Below, piece by piece: positions 1 to 13,529 of a stretch of 64,000 nt of DNA (position 1 is its first letter; each line of letters opens with the position of its first letter). The translations under genes and the position numbers were made by a program. This DNA is from Mixta calida. GTDB taxonomy: Bacteria > Pseudomonadota > Gammaproteobacteria > Enterobacterales > Enterobacteriaceae. A model generated the notes under the pieces. That model did not search any database and was not told where the DNA came from. It was given only the letters and a program-made list of their open reading frames with translations. The DNA is taken from the NCBI RefSeq assembly GCF_002953215.1, contig NZ_CP026378.1:1-64000 (forward strand). The letters run 5' to 3'.

Positions 1-9
1 TTTATCACC

Positions 10-18
10 TGTGGATAA
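10..18 (-). promoter_or_regulatory. DnaA box upstream of presumed polA
   Basis: TGTGGATAA is the exact reverse complement of the consensus DnaA box TTATCCACA. It lies in the AT-rich stretch that follows dsbA. In related genomes polA is the next minus-strand gene here, and DnaA is known to act on the E. coli polA promoter, but polA itself is outside the window, so the target is inferred. Confidence 0.6.
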
Positions 19-104
19 CTTTGTGCGCAAAAATACTAACGTATTGTTATTTACGTAAATATACAAATTTAACAGCAAATAAAGTTTATAAAATCAAAAG
101 GTTG

Positions 105-214
105 GATCAACAGAAAGATCCATATATGCAAAATAACGAAACAGATCAAATGTGGATATAAATATTGAAGATCCTTTTTCTCGACGATCCCTTCTCAGAC
201 GCGTGTTTCCGATC
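105..214. promoter_or_regulatory. GATC-rich cluster with second DnaA-like box
   Basis: Six GATC sites fall at 105, 117, 144, 170, 186 and 211, far denser than the chance rate of one per 256 bases. A one-mismatch DnaA box, TGTGGATAT, lies at 151-159. The whole 1-265 stretch is AT-rich and holds no credible gene; it is probably the promoter and leader of the off-window gene downstream of dsbA. Dam methylation and SeqA binding are possible readings. Confidence 0.45.
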
Positions 215-269
215 GTGTGATGAGTGGTTGTTTTTTCGACAGGGCTGCGGGAAAGTATACTGTAAGAAT

Positions 270-301
270 AAAAAAACGCCGGGACTCCCGGCGTCTTTTT
301 T
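270..301 (-). terminator. Intrinsic terminator of the srkA-dsbA operon
   Basis: A GC-rich inverted repeat (ACGCCGGG / CCCGGCGT, short loop) is flanked by an A-run on one side and a T-run on the other. It can therefore terminate on both strands. On the minus strand it sits about 10 bases after the dsbA stop codon. Confidence 0.9.
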
Positions 302-311
302 TAGACCGTTT

Positions 312-941
312 TTACTTCTTATCGACCAGGAATTTTACCACGTTGGCATATTGCTGAACGAAATTATCCATAGAACTGGTATCAAGTCCGCCGTTATTCA
401 CCATGTATTTACCATTGACGAACATCGCCGGCACGCCACGCAGATCAACATCTGCCGCCGCTTTTTGCTGCTGAGCGACCAGCGCTTTGACGGCGAAGCT
501 GTTCCATGCAGCGTCATAATCTTCAGGCTTAATATTGGCCGCTTTGATAAAAGCGTCTTTCAGACTGGCCGGATCGGTGATGGTCTGGGTTTTCTGGATC
601 CCGTCAAAAAGCGGGCCAGTCACCTGATCTTCCACGCCCAGCGCCAGCGCAACCGCCCAGGCATGAGTAACGATCGGGCCAAGTTCGCCGCCAAGGAAAT
701 CAACGTGATACTTCGTGACTTTGACGCCTTCCGGGAGCGTTTTCTTTACGGCATCGCCAACATGATAAACGCGCTCAAACTGGTAGCAGTGCGGACAGAA
801 GAAGGAGAAAAACTCCATTACTTGAGGCTCGCCTGCGACCGGCTTATCCAGCGTGACATACTGCTGACCATCGGTAAACTGCGCCGCTGAGGCGCTGAAC
901 GCCAGAACAAGGCCAACCAGCGCAATCCATAATTTTTTCAT
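312..941 (-). CDS. dsbA: Thiol:disulfide interchange protein DsbA
   Basis: Periplasmic oxidase that introduces disulfide bonds into secreted proteins and is reoxidised by DsbB. The 209-residue product begins with a signal peptide ending in SASA (cleavage expected before AQF). It has a thioredoxin fold with an inserted helical domain and the active site C49-P50-H51-C52 in the context [10 protein letters not shown]. The cis-proline loop is seen as [10 protein letters not shown]. Length matches the E. coli protein. It lies 25 bases after srkA on the same strand, as in E. coli, and is followed by a strong terminator. Likely clients in this window include the fimbrial chaperone and subunits, which carry disulfides. 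Confidence 0.98.
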   Translation of the reverse strand: MKKLWIALVGLVLAFSASAAQFTDGQQYVTLDKPVAGEPQVMEFFSFFCPHCYQFERVYHVGDAVKKTLPEGVKVTKYHVDFLGGELGPIVTHAWAVALALGVEDQVTGPLFDGIQKTQTITDPASLKDAFIKAANIKPEDYDAAWNSFAVKALVAQQQKAAADVDLRGVPAMFVNGKYMVNNGGLDTSSMDNFVQQYANVVKFLVDKK

Positions 942-966
942 TTGAGATTTTCTCCTTAATCAAACA

Positions 967-1953
967 TCAGTATTCAGGCATTAACCGCAACGGCGGCTGC
1001 TGTAACACAGTATTTTGCTCTGCGAAAGACGCTATTTGTCTGCGCCAGAAATCCTCTTCCGTCATCCACGGAAAGCTGCGCGGAAACGCAGGATCTTGCC
1101 AGCGGCGAACTATCCACGCCAGATAATAAACCATGCGCATAGCGCGTAAAGGCTCAATCAGTGACAATTCATTAATATCAAAGTCCCTGAATTCGCTGTA
1201 TGCCTCCAGCAGGATATCCCACTGGATGCGCTGCTGCTGACGATCGCCATTCACCAGCATCCAGAGATCCTGAACGGCTGGTCCGGTGCGCGCGTCATCC
1301 AGATCGACAAACAACGGCCCATCGCGCCACAGTATATTACCGGGATGGCAGTCGCCATGAAGACGTAATGGCGCCCAGCGAGTATGCCAGCATTCTTGTA
1401 AAGTTTTGCTTAGCTGACCAATTACGTCGTTTAATGTTTCTCTTAACGAAGAGGGCACCAGGCTGCACTGGCGCAGGATCTGCGCAGGCTCGTTGATATA
1501 TTCTTCCAGCCCGATAGCAGGACGCGCGACAAAAAGCTGCCGCTCGCCACACTGATGTATCCGGGCGATAAAACGTCCGACCCCTTCCAGCTGATCGTCG
1601 TTATCAGTTTCATACTGGCGACCGCCAAGACTGGGAAATATCGCAAACCAAAAACCATCGTGCTGATGCAGCGTTTTACCGTTAAGCATGAGCGGCGGCG
1701 CCAGCGGCACCTCATCCTGCTGCAGCTCAAGGGCAAACTGATGTTCTTCTTCGATCTGTTCACGGCTCCAGCGCTGGGGACGATAGAATTTCACTACGTA
1801 ACGACGCCTTTCCTCATCCGAGAACTGATAGACGCGATTTTCGTAGCTGTTGAGCGCCGTCAGGCCGGAATCGACGCGCAGGCCGGTGTCCCAAAGCGCA
1901 TCAATAATGGTGTCAGGATTAAGGGTTTGAAAATTAAAGGCAGTGGTATCCAT
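967..1953 (-). CDS. srkA: Stress response kinase A (SrkA/YihE/RdoA)
   Basis: Ser/Thr-type kinase of the aminoglycoside-phosphotransferase fold, known in E. coli as a Cpx-regulated kinase that protects against stress-induced death. The catalytic loop HGDCHPGNILW and metal-binding DLDDAR are present in the C-terminal half. I chose the ATG at 1953 (MDTTAFNFQ) because it gives 328 residues, the family length; an in-frame start 42 bases upstream would add an unconserved tail. It is the first gene of a two-gene operon with dsbA; in E. coli a dsbA promoter also lies within srkA. Confidence 0.95.
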   Translation of the reverse strand: MDTTAFNFQTLNPDTIIDALWDTGLRVDSGLTALNSYENRVYQFSDEERRRYVVKFYRPQRWSREQIEEEHQFALELQQDEVPLAPPLMLNGKTLHQHDGFWFAIFPSLGGRQYETDNDDQLEGVGRFIARIHQCGERQLFVARPAIGLEEYINEPAQILRQCSLVPSSLRETLNDVIGQLSKTLQECWHTRWAPLRLHGDCHPGNILWRDGPLFVDLDDARTGPAVQDLWMLVNGDRQQQRIQWDILLEAYSEFRDFDINELSLIEPLRAMRMVYYLAWIVRRWQDPAFPRSFPWMTEEDFWRRQIASFAEQNTVLQQPPLRLMPEY

Positions 1954-2027
1954 CGTGCATCTCTGCTCAGTGTCAGAATCGGGTAAGAATAACACCGATC
2001 GGTTAGCACGACAGAAGACCGACGTGA

Positions 2028-2297
2028 TTAATCTTTAATTATGCCGCGCGCGCGCAGCAGCGCCGTTTTGAAATCTTCTTCATAATCTTTTTTGAGGCCA
2101 GGAATGGCTTCCGTTTTATCCGCGCCGCGCATTTTCAGGTGATAGATCAGGATATCGTCGGTTAAGGTGTGGAGCGGGCCGTCAAAACCTGACTCTTTCG
2201 CCAGTTTTTGCAAAAATTGCAACAGGTTGAGATCCGGCTCGTTTTGCCAGGCAGGTAGCAACAGTTCCAGTAGTTCATTCAGTCGATGGTATTTCAT
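2028..2297 (-). CDS. yihD: YihD family protein
   Basis: An 89-residue, acidic, probably cytoplasmic protein of the DUF1040 (YihD) family, same length as in E. coli. No enzymatic motif or membrane segment is visible, and its function is unknown. It is transcribed on its own on the minus strand, divergent from mobA and upstream of srkA, the same neighbourhood as in E. coli. Confidence 0.93.
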   Translation of the reverse strand: MKYHRLNELLELLLPAWQNEPDLNLLQFLQKLAKESGFDGPLHTLTDDILIYHLKMRGADKTEAIPGLKKDYEEDFKTALLRARGIIKD

Positions 2298-2348
2298 AAT
2301 GTTGTCCGGGATGATTGACTAAACGCTACGTTAGCAGGGTTATTCCCC

Positions 2349-2957
2349 ATGAAAAGAGAGGTCTTAAAGGTGGTTTATCCGCGGGAAGCAGTATCTGGTG
2401 TAATTCTGGCTGGCGGACGCAGCAGTCGCATGGGCGGACAGGATAAAGCGCAGCTGATGTTACAGGGCAAACCGCTTTGGCAGCATGTCTGGCAGCGGCT
2501 GGCGCCGCAGGTTCATGACATTAGCATCAGCGCCAATCGCCATCTGGATCGTTATCCCCAGGACCAACTACGCGTCATTACCGATACCCTGCCCGATTTT
2601 CCCGGTCCGCTGGCCGGTATGTTGAGCGCACTCCAACAGGTCGATAGTCCATGGTTCGCCTTTTCCGCCTGCGACACGCCCTTTATTCCTGAAGATTATG
2701 TGACGCGTCTCTGGCAGCAAAAGCAACAGGCGCCAGCCGTATGGGTGCGTTCCTGCGAACGCGATCATCCCGCGCTGGCGTTGGTTAGCCGAGATATTTT
2801 GCCTGAGCTTACTATTTACCTGAACAGCGGTGAGCGGCGAGTAATGTATTTTCTGCAAAGCGTTGGCGGACATGCGGTACAGTTCGATGAGGATGAACGT
2901 GCTTTTGTAAATATTAATACGCCCGACGAGTTACAGCGTTATGAGGAGAAGGTTTGA
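2349..2957 (+). CDS. mobA: Molybdenum cofactor guanylyltransferase MobA
   Basis: Transfers GMP from GTP to molybdopterin to form the guanine dinucleotide cofactor used by DMSO-reductase-family enzymes. The N-terminal nucleotidyltransferase signature LAGGRSSRMGGQDK lies near residues 20-34. The 202-residue length is slightly above the E. coli enzyme because of a longer N-terminus (MKREVLKVVYPREAV); a later start is possible. It overlaps mobB by one base (TGATG), so the pair is translationally coupled. Confidence 0.95.
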   Translation: MKREVLKVVYPREAVSGVILAGGRSSRMGGQDKAQLMLQGKPLWQHVWQRLAPQVHDISISANRHLDRYPQDQLRVITDTLPDFPGPLAGMLSALQQVDSPWFAFSACDTPFIPEDYVTRLWQQKQQAPAVWVRSCERDHPALALVSRDILPELTIYLNSGERRVMYFLQSVGGHAVQFDEDERAFVNINTPDELQRYEEKV

Positions 2958-3475
2958 TGCTGCCGATACTGGCGATTGCCGCCTGGAGCGGAACCGGGAA
3001 AACAACGCTGCTTAAACAGCTGATACCTTTGCTAAAGCAGCAGGGAATCCGTCCAGGCCTGATTAAGCATACGCATCATAATATGGATATCGATACGCCA
3101 GGCAAGGACAGCTATGAGCTGCGTAAAGCGGGCGCCGATCAGGTATTGGTAGCCAGTCAGCAGCGTTGGGCGTTAATGACGGAGACGCCTGACAACGCAA
3201 CGACAGATTTCACTTTTCTGGTCAGCCGTATGGATGAGAGTACGCTGGATATCATCCTGGTGGAAGGTTTTAAAGATGAGCCCATACCGCGTATTTTGTT
3301 ATGGCGCGATCGTGACGATGCAGAATGGGAGACGCTGATAGATGAGAGAGTGATCGCTATAGCCAGCGACTCTCCGCTTAATACGCCCGTTCCCTTGCTG
3401 GATCTGAACGATCCACCGCAGATAGCCGCTTTTATAAAAGTATGGCTGGCTTCCGTTAAGGGAGAGGCTATTTGA
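2957..3475 (+). CDS. mobB: Molybdopterin-guanine dinucleotide biosynthesis adaptor MobB
   Basis: GTP-binding P-loop protein that assists MobA in molybdenum cofactor maturation; it is not essential for the reaction in E. coli. The Walker A motif SGTGKTT lies at about residues 13-19 and KHTHH follows. I chose the ATG at 2957, which shares its A with the mobA stop codon; a TTG one codon earlier is also open. The product is 172 residues, normal for the family. Confidence 0.94.
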   Translation: MLPILAIAAWSGTGKTTLLKQLIPLLKQQGIRPGLIKHTHHNMDIDTPGKDSYELRKAGADQVLVASQQRWALMTETPDNATTDFTFLVSRMDESTLDIILVEGFKDEPIPRILLWRDRDDAEWETLIDERVIAIASDSPLNTPVPLLDLNDPPQIAAFIKVWLASVKGEAI

Positions 3476-3488
3476 TATTATATTGCAG

Positions 3489-3520
3489 GACGCCTTTTAC
3501 ACTATTTCAGGCGTCTTTTT
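3489..3520 (+). terminator. Probable mobAB terminator
   Basis: The stem GACGCC / GGCGTC with a 15-base loop is followed by a T-run, 13 bases after the mobB stop. The stem is short and the loop long, so strength is uncertain. It faces the rrn terminator coming from the other strand. Confidence 0.6.
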
Positions 3521-3535
3521 CATAAAACGCAGAGA

Positions 3536-3562
3536 CGAAAAAGCCTCAGCTTACGCTGAGGC
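3536..3562 (-). terminator. rrn operon terminator
   Basis: On the minus strand a perfect eight-base stem (GCCTCAGC / GCTGAGGC, four-base loop) is followed by TTTTT, 16 bases beyond the 5S 3' end. This is the typical rrn T1 layout. Confidence 0.9.
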
Positions 3563-3577
3563 TCTGTCGTTTGTTTG

Positions 3578-3697
3578 ATGCCTGGCAGTTCCCTACTCTC
3601 GCATGGGGAGGCCCCACACTACCATCGGCGCTGCGGCGTTTCACTTCTGAGTTCGGCATGGGGTCAGGTGGGACCACCGCGCTCTTGCCGCCAGGCA
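3578..3697 (-). rRNA. rrf: 5S ribosomal RNA
   Basis: A 120-base gene beginning TGCCTGGCGGC and ending TGCCAGGCAT on the minus strand, the complementary ends of helix I. The sequence is nearly identical to E. coli 5S. It is the last RNA of the operon; no distal tRNA follows before the terminator. Confidence 0.98.
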
Positions 3698-3709
3698 AAT
3701 TCTTTGTGC

Positions 3710-3835
3710 CGGAAACGAATCTCCCGCGCTGCTGCTGCGTTGGCCGCATTCGCATCACTCAGTCACATACCGCTGTATGCTCCTTCCTGATGTCTCATTT
3801 GCCGCCTTGCTTCAGCGCAACATCTTTCGTTTCCG
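3710..3835. repeat. ERIC-like imperfect palindrome in the 23S-5S spacer
   Basis: About 126 bases bounded by the inverted repeat CGGAAACGA / TCGTTTCCG. The interior aligns by eye with the reverse complement of an ERIC (IRU) element: blocks such as TGCGTTGGC, CAGTCAC, GCTCCT and TTGCCGCCTT appear in the expected order and spacing. Its presence lengthens the spacer to 206 bases, against roughly 90 in E. coli. It is more diverged than the copy between glmU and glmS. It would be transcribed with the pre-rRNA and probably folds into a long hairpin. Confidence 0.7.
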
Positions 3836-3903
3836 CAGATTTCTTTTATCCGGTAAACAAAGCTGAAAATCGTCTCTCATCCCCAAAACGCCTGTGGCGT
3901 TGT

Positions 3904-6808
<2,905 letters not shown>

Positions 6809-6915
6809 TCACAACCCGCAGGCGTCTTGCGACACCGCATGGTGCGAGAAATTGAGAGACTCTGAACAGTTCTTTATGCAAGAAGCTGCTCTTTCAAATT
6901 TTCAGCTTGTTCCGG

Positions 6916-6929
6916 ATTGTTAAAGAGCA
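6916..6929 (-). promoter_or_regulatory. Spacer boxA antitermination element
   Basis: TGCTCTTTAACAAT on the minus strand, between tRNA-Glu and 23S, matches the rrn boxA that recruits NusB/S10 to keep polymerase antiterminated. Confidence 0.85.
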
Positions 6930-7003
6930 ATATCGTAAAGCTGACTCGCAAGTCAGTTTTAGGATATGACGGGTACGCGACTTTCACTCACACTACCAGC
7001 AAG

Positions 7004-7079
7004 TGGCGTCCCCTAGGGGATTCGAACCCCTGTTACCGCCGTGAAAGGGCGGTGTCCTGGGCCTCTAGACGAAGGGGAC
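7004..7079 (-). tRNA. gltT: tRNA-Glu (TTC anticodon)
   Basis: A 76-base tRNA on the minus strand, starting GTCCCCTTCG and ending with an encoded CCA. The anticodon loop CCTTTCACG reads TTC, and the T-loop is GTTCGAATC. It is the only tRNA in the 16S-23S spacer, making this a Glu-type rather than an Ile/Ala-type rrn operon. The specific locus name is uncertain. Confidence 0.97.
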
Positions 7080-7164
7080 ACTGAAGTCTGCTTCGCAAGA
7101 CGCCTTGCTCATACTTTCTATCAGACAATCTGTGTGAGCACTTCACGGGAAGGTATCAGCTTGG

Positions 7165-8706
<1,542 letters not shown>

Positions 8707-8824
8707 AAAGTCTGATGCTCAAAGAAAAACGTCGTAATGAATTACGTGTTCACTCTGAGACTTGATACTGCAAATGTGTTTTGCGATATCCGTCCTGTGA
8801 GTGCCCACACAGATTGTCTGATAA

Positions 8825-8838
8825 ATTGTTAAAGAGCG
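8825..8838 (-). promoter_or_regulatory. Leader boxA antitermination element
   Basis: CGCTCTTTAACAAT on the minus strand in the rrn leader, upstream of 16S and downstream of P2; it differs by one base from the spacer copy. It belongs to the rrn antitermination system. Confidence 0.85.
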
Positions 8839-8877
8839 GTGCGACCGGCGCTTCGTGCCGTTGTCGCGAGGTGGCGT

Positions 8878-8905
8878 ATATTACGCTTTCCTCTTTCAGA
8901 GTCAA
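8878..8905 (-). promoter_or_regulatory. rrn promoter P2
   Basis: On the minus strand, -35 TTGACT (8900-8905) and -10 TAATAT (8878-8883) are separated by 16 bases. It lies about 120 bases downstream of P1 in the standard tandem arrangement. Confidence 0.85.
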
Positions 8906-9000
8906 CCCCTTTTTCAGAAGTTTTTCTCCGGCGATTCAGGCTTCGCTGAACCGCCTGACCGTGCCGACCAGAAGCCGTTGTGCCGTGTCAGTGGAGGCGC

Positions 9001-9048
9001 ATTATAGGGAGTTATTGCGGGCTGACAAGTACTAATTGCAAAAAAATG
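9001..9048 (-). promoter_or_regulatory. rrn promoter P1 with UP element
   Basis: On the minus strand, -35 TTGTCA (9023-9028) and -10 TATAAT (9001-9006) have a 16-base spacer, followed by a GCGCC discriminator. This is nearly the E. coli rrn P1 sequence. The A/T-rich tract at 9029-9048 is in the UP-element position. Fis sites expected further upstream would fall in the hsrA 5' region, but none was assigned. Confidence 0.92.
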
Positions 9049-9230
9049 TCCGGGCGTTTCTTTTTTGGCCAATGAACCCTGAAAATCCGCTTTTCTGCCG
9101 TTTTATTCGCCTGCCCGGTGCGTTTTATAGCCCGCTTTTAGCAAAGTGGCGTGCTTTAGCTGATGCTATCCTCTATTTTTCTGCCGAATTTTCTTATGGC
9201 TGCGGTAACTATAAAGAAGAAGGATGCTTG

Positions 9231-10634
9231 ATGATCAAATCTGCGCGCAGTATGGCCGGTCTCCCCTGGATTGCTGCGATGGCTTTTTTTATGCAGTCTC
9301 TCGACGCAACGATATTAAACACCGCCCTTCCCGCTATCGCTGACAGCCTGCAACGCTCTCCGCTGGCGATGCAGTCCGCGGTTATCAGCTATACCCTGAC
9401 GGTGGCGATGCTGATTCCGGTCAGCGGCTGGCTGGCTGACCGCTACGGCACGCGCAAAATCTTTATCATCGCCGTTTCTCTGTTTACCTTAGGCTCTTTA
9501 GCCTGCGCCCTGTCCGGCTCGTTAATGGTATTGGTGATCTCGCGTATTGTTCAGGGCGTTGGCGGCGCCATGATGATGCCGGTCGCGCGTCTGGCGCTAT
9601 TGCGCGCCTATCCACGTAGCGAACTGCTGCCGGTATTAAACTTCGTGACGCTGCCGGGACTGGTGGGGCCGGTGGTCGGTCCGATGCTTGGCGGCGTTCT
9701 TGTTACTTACGCCACATGGCACTGGATATTCCTGATCAACATCCCTATCGGCATTCTTGGCATTGTCTATGCGCGCAAATATATGCCGGACTTCACCACG
9801 CCGCGTCGCCGCTTCGATTTGACGGGCTTCGTCCTGTTTGGGTTTGGTCTGGTGCTGCTTTCCAGCGGCATTGAGCTGTTTGGGGAGAGGATCGTCTCAA
9901 GCGCCATTGCCGCCGCCGTCTTGCTGGGCGGACTATTGCTCCTGCTGCTCTATATTGCGCATGCGCGCCGACACCCCTCGCCGCTGATCGGCCTGCCAAT
10001 GTTTAAAACTCGCACCTTTTCGATTGGCATCCTGGGAAATATCGCATCGCGACTCGGCACCGGCTGCGTGCCTTTTCTGATGCCACTGATGTTGCAGGTC
10101 GGGTTTGGTTATTCGGCGATTATCGCTGGCTGCATGATGGCACCGACTGCGATTGGCTCAATGCTGGCGAAATCCACCGTCACCAGCGTGCTGCGTAGGC
10201 TGGGCTACCGCACTACGCTGGTTGCCATCACCGTGATTATCGGCCTGTTTATCGCCAGCTTCGCTATGCAATCTCCGGGAATGAATATCGCCGTTCTGCT
10301 GCTGCCGCTGTTTTTGCTGGGCATGGCGATGTCGACGCAGTTCACCGCGATGAACACCATCACACTGGCCGATCTTACTGATGAGAACGCCAGCAGCGGC
10401 AACAGTATGCTGGCGGTCACGCAGCAGCTGTCGATTAGTTTTGGCGTGGCAGTCAGCGCCGCCGTGCTGCGCTTTTACGAAACCGTCGGCGGTACGACGG
10501 TGGAACAGTTCCACTCCACCTTCCTGACGATGGGCGTGGTAACCGTTCTGTCAGCGCTGGTCTTTATGCTGCTGAAGCCAGGCGACGGTCGCCATTTGAT
10601 CAGCGACCGTGAAAAACGTCGTAAGAAGGCTTAA
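9231..10634 (+). CDS. hsrA: MFS transporter of the DHA2 (14-TMS) family, HsrA-like
   Basis: Inner-membrane multidrug-type permease of the EmrB/QacA subfamily; the physiological substrate is unknown. The 467-residue product has about 14 hydrophobic segments. The DHA2-type motif D...[14 protein letters not shown] is in TM1, and motif A ([11 protein letters not shown]) lies between TM2 and TM3. The start at 9231 ([10 protein letters not shown]) has an AAGGA ribosome site; longer in-frame extensions reach into the rrn promoter and are unlikely. It converges with rbsR and overlaps it by four bases, the same rbsR-hsrA-rrn order as E. coli except that yieP is missing between hsrA and the rrn operon. 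Confidence 0.9.
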   Translation: MIKSARSMAGLPWIAAMAFFMQSLDATILNTALPAIADSLQRSPLAMQSAVISYTLTVAMLIPVSGWLADRYGTRKIFIIAVSLFTLGSLACALSGSLMVLVISRIVQGVGGAMMMPVARLALLRAYPRSELLPVLNFVTLPGLVGPVVGPMLGGVLVTYATWHWIFLINIPIGILGIVYARKYMPDFTTPRRRFDLTGFVLFGFGLVLLSSGIELFGERIVSSAIAAAVLLGGLLLLLLYIAHARRHPSPLIGLPMFKTRTFSIGILGNIASRLGTGCVPFLMPLMLQVGFGYSAIIAGCMMAPTAIGSMLAKSTVTSVLRRLGYRTTLVAITVIIGLFIASFAMQSPGMNIAVLLLPLFLLGMAMSTQFTAMNTITLADLTDENASSGNSMLAVTQQLSISFGVAVSAAVLRFYETVGGTTVEQFHSTFLTMGVVTVLSALVFMLLKPGDGRHLISDREKRRKKA

Positions 10635-11629
10635 CGCACCACGGATTGACGTTCAATCAGCTCTGGCGTCAGCACCAGCCTTTGCTGGCTGGCGCCGGGC
10701 GTTTTCAGGCGATGAATTAAGGTATCGATCGCCAGCTCGCCCAATTCATCCTTCGGCTGATGGATAGTCGTCAGCGGCGGCGTCATATAACGCGCCAGTT
10801 CAATATCGTCATAGCCCATGATCGCCATATCTTCCGGGATGCGCAGCCCGGCCTGATAAAGCGCATGGTAAGCGCCGACGGCCATCGCGTCATTGCTGGT
10901 AAATACCGCCTGCGGCCGCGTTTTGCACGCCAGCAGCGCGTTCATGCCGTTATAGCCGCCCTGAAATTCAAAATCGCCGTTGACGATATATTCCGGCGGC
11001 AACGAAAGCCCCGCCGCCGCCATCGCTTTTTTAAATCCTTCCAGGCGCAAACGCGCCGGCGTTTTATCCAGCGGCCCGGCAATGCAGGCGATGCGCCGGT
11101 AGCCGCGATCGATGAGATAGCCGGCGGCCAGTTCGCCGCCTAATAACGAATTGTCCTGAATAATGTCGCTGTCACCTTCAAACGGTGCCCAGTCCATCAT
11201 TACGGAGGGAATGCCGGGATAACGCGTCAGGATGTCGGCAGAGGGGAGATGGCTTTCAGTACACATGATCAACAGACCATCCACGCGCTTTTGCAGTAGC
11301 GTTTCCAGGCTGCGGTTCATACGATCCTCGTCGCCTTCCGTATTGCACAATACCAGGCTATAGCCGCGCTCGTAACAGCTGTTTTCCACGCCGCGCACCA
11401 CTTCGGCGTAGAAGGGGTTGCTGCTGGCGGTAAGCAGCATGCCGATAGTATGGGTCTGGTTAATCTTCAGGCTGCGCGCCAGCGCAGAAGGCGCATAGTT
11501 AAGTTCGCGGATCGCCGCTTCGATTTTCTCGCGTATCGCTTCGCTGACAAAACGGTTGTTGTTGATAACGTGCGAAACGGTCGAGGTTGAGACGCCCGCC
11601 AGACGGGCGACATCTTTCATAGTGGCCAA
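10631..11629 (-). CDS. rbsR: Ribose operon repressor RbsR
   Basis: LacI-family repressor, released from DNA by ribose, controlling the rbs operon; in E. coli it also affects purine genes. The 332-residue protein has an N-terminal helix-turn-helix and hinge ([20 protein letters not shown]) and a periplasmic-binding-protein-like sensor domain. It is the last gene of the rbs operon, five bases after rbsK, and overlaps the convergent hsrA. Its likely operators are the two palindromes upstream of rbsD. Confidence 0.95.
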   Translation of the reverse strand: MATMKDVARLAGVSTSTVSHVINNNRFVSEAIREKIEAAIRELNYAPSALARSLKINQTHTIGMLLTASSNPFYAEVVRGVENSCYERGYSLVLCNTEGDEDRMNRSLETLLQKRVDGLLIMCTESHLPSADILTRYPGIPSVMMDWAPFEGDSDIIQDNSLLGGELAAGYLIDRGYRRIACIAGPLDKTPARLRLEGFKKAMAAAGLSLPPEYIVNGDFEFQGGYNGMNALLACKTRPQAVFTSNDAMAVGAYHALYQAGLRIPEDMAIMGYDDIELARYMTPPLTTIHQPKDELGELAIDTLIHRLKTPGASQQRLVLTPELIERQSVVR

Positions 11630-11634
11630 TCCGC

Positions 11635-12564
11635 TTACCCCTGCTGCTGTAAGAAGCGGTCAATCTCTTCCCGCCAGGGCACCGACGGCTGCGCGCCGGA
11701 GCGCGTCACGGCAATTGCGGCGGCGGCATGGGCGAAACGCACCGCCTCCGGCATCGCCTGCTGTTCCAGCAACGCGGTAATTAACGCGCCGTTGAAGGTG
11801 TCGCCCGCCGCGATAGTATCCACCGCCTGCACGCGAAAGCCAGGAATGCGCTGCCCCTTGCCGTTTTCGCTCAGCCAGACGCCGCGGCTGCCCAGAGTAA
11901 TCAGTACCTGCGCGATGCCTTTCTCATGCAGTGCCGCCGACGCTCTTGCCGCATCCTCATCGCTTTTTACCGCAATGCCGGTCAGCACTTCCGCTTCGGT
12001 TTCATTGGGCGTGATCATATCCACCAGCGCCAGCAGCTCATCAGAGAGCGGCGCGGCGGGGGCGGGATTGAGGATAACGCGAGTCTGATGCTGTCGGGCG
12101 ATTTTCGCCGCAGTCAGCACGCTCTCCAGCGGCGACTCCAGCTGCATCAGCAGCGCGGAGGCCTCAGCGATCACCTGTTGATGCTGCGTCACTAAATCAG
12201 GGGTTAACGCCGCATTGGCGCCGGCATGAATGCCGATGGTGTTCTCGCCCTCGCCGTTGACGAAAATGAGTGCCACGCCGGTGGTTGCGCCGTCAATAAC
12301 GGAAACGGGCGTGGTATCGATACGGTCGGCGGCCAGCTGCTGGCGGATGCGCTCGCCGATATCGTCCGCGCCGACGCAGGCGATAAAGGCGATATGCGCG
12401 CCGCTGCGTCCTGCGGCGACCGCCTGGTTCGCCCCTTTACCGCCGAAAGCGACCTGATACTGCTTCCCGATCACCGTTTCGCCGGGGCGAGGGAACTGCG
12501 TCAGATTTAAAATATGATCGGCATTGATGCTGCCAAGTACAGCGAGTTTAGCGGATTGCGTCAT
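11635..12564 (-). CDS. rbsK: Ribokinase
   Basis: Phosphorylates D-ribose to ribose 5-phosphate with ATP, feeding the pentose phosphate pathway. It is a 309-residue PfkB-family kinase. The N-terminal signature [15 protein letters not shown] binds the sugar, and the C-terminal [13 protein letters not shown] holds the catalytic Asp and anion hole. It lies between rbsB and rbsR in the operon. A stable hairpin separates it from rbsB. Confidence 0.96.
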   Translation of the reverse strand: MTQSAKLAVLGSINADHILNLTQFPRPGETVIGKQYQVAFGGKGANQAVAAGRSGAHIAFIACVGADDIGERIRQQLAADRIDTTPVSVIDGATTGVALIFVNGEGENTIGIHAGANAALTPDLVTQHQQVIAEASALLMQLESPLESVLTAAKIARQHQTRVILNPAPAAPLSDELLALVDMITPNETEAEVLTGIAVKSDEDAARASAALHEKGIAQVLITLGSRGVWLSENGKGQRIPGFRVQAVDTIAAGDTFNGALITALLEQQAMPEAVRFAHAAAAIAVTRSGAQPSVPWREEIDRFLQQQG

Positions 12565-12585
12565 TCGGGGTTCATCCAGAAAAGT

Positions 12586-12605
12586 GCGCCACCTGACGGT
12601 GGCGC
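12586..12605 (-). other. Intercistronic hairpin between rbsB and rbsK
   Basis: A perfect eight-base stem (GCGCCACC / GGTGGCGC) with a four-base loop lies in the 60-base gap between rbsB and rbsK. A short CTTTT follows on the minus strand. Such a hairpin could stabilise the rbsB end of the mRNA or attenuate downstream genes, fitting the higher need for binding protein. Confidence 0.6.
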
Positions 12606-12624
12606 GTTGCCCTGCTTTTCTTTG

Positions 12625-13506
12625 TTATTTGGTGACCAGCTTCAGATCCACCGGATTGATAGCCTGTACTTTCTCGCCTTTTAACGCTTTATCCGCGATC
12701 TGTACGCCTACCTGACCAATTTTTTCCGGCATCTGTGCAACGGTCGCGGCCAGTTTGCCGCCTTCAACAGCTTTAACCCCATCAGCGGTGCCGTCGAAGC
12801 CCACTACAACCACATCAGATTTACCGGCAGTTTGCAATGCTCGTAACGCACCTAACGCCATTTCATCGTTTTGCGCGAACACCGCCTGCACGTCAGGATG
12901 TGCGGTCAGCAGGTTTTGCATTACGTTCAACCCTTTGGTGCGGTCGAAATCGGCAGGCTGGCTGGCCAGAATCTGGAATTTATGCGCATCGGCGGCCTGC
13001 TTGAAGCCTTCGCCGCGCTCACGCGCCGCAGAGGTGCCGGCAATGCCCTGCAGTTCGATGATTTTGGCGCTTTCGCCAACTTTCTTGGCGATAAAGTCGC
13101 CAGCCATTTTGCCGCCGAAACGGTTATCTGACGCGACGTGGCTGATGACCTTGCCCTGTGACGCCACGCGGTCCAGCGTGATCACCGGAATGTTGGCCTG
13201 GTTCGCCATTTTAACCGCATTGCCTACCGCATCTGAGTCGGTCGGGTTGATCAGCAACAGCTTGGTGCCGCGAACGGTCAGATCCTGCACGTTGGCCAGC
13301 TCTTTCGCCGGGTTGTTCTGCGAATCCAGCACCACCAGGTTGTAACCCAGCTTATCTGCCTCTTTCTGCGCACCTTCTTTCAGCGACACAAAGAACGGGT
13401 TATTCAGGGTAGAAACCACCAGCGCGATAGTATCTTTCGCCAGCGCGTTGGCGCTGAGAGTGGCGCCGAGCAATACCGCCAGTGCAGTCAGTTTGTTCAT
13501 CTTCAT
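12625..13506 (-). CDS. rbsB: Ribose ABC transporter periplasmic binding protein RbsB
   Basis: High-affinity periplasmic D-ribose receptor that delivers ribose to RbsAC and, in E. coli, also signals to the Trg chemoreceptor. The 293-residue precursor has a signal peptide ending ANALA, with mature [16 protein letters not shown] almost identical to E. coli. Start ATG at 13506 has AAGGA seven bases upstream; a second in-frame ATG two codons on (MNKL) is also possible. Confidence 0.97.
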   Translation of the reverse strand: MKMNKLTALAVLLGATLSANALAKDTIALVVSTLNNPFFVSLKEGAQKEADKLGYNLVVLDSQNNPAKELANVQDLTVRGTKLLLINPTDSDAVGNAVKMANQANIPVITLDRVASQGKVISHVASDNRFGGKMAGDFIAKKVGESAKIIELQGIAGTSAARERGEGFKQAADAHKFQILASQPADFDRTKGLNVMQNLLTAHPDVQAVFAQNDEMALGALRALQTAGKSDVVVVGFDGTADGVKAVEGGKLAATVAQMPEKIGQVGVQIADKALKGEKVQAINPVDLKLVTK

Positions 13507-13529
13507 CTTTATATCCTTTGAGGTAAGCG

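Noticed and set aside
165-890. 241-codon plus-strand frame over dsbA
   Set aside because: It is antisense to dsbA, starts without an ATG or ribosome site, and shows no family resemblance.
9036-9230. N-terminal extension of hsrA by 65 codons
   Set aside because: It begins inside the rrn P1 UP element, is not conserved in HsrA, and a good start with ribosome site exists at 9231.
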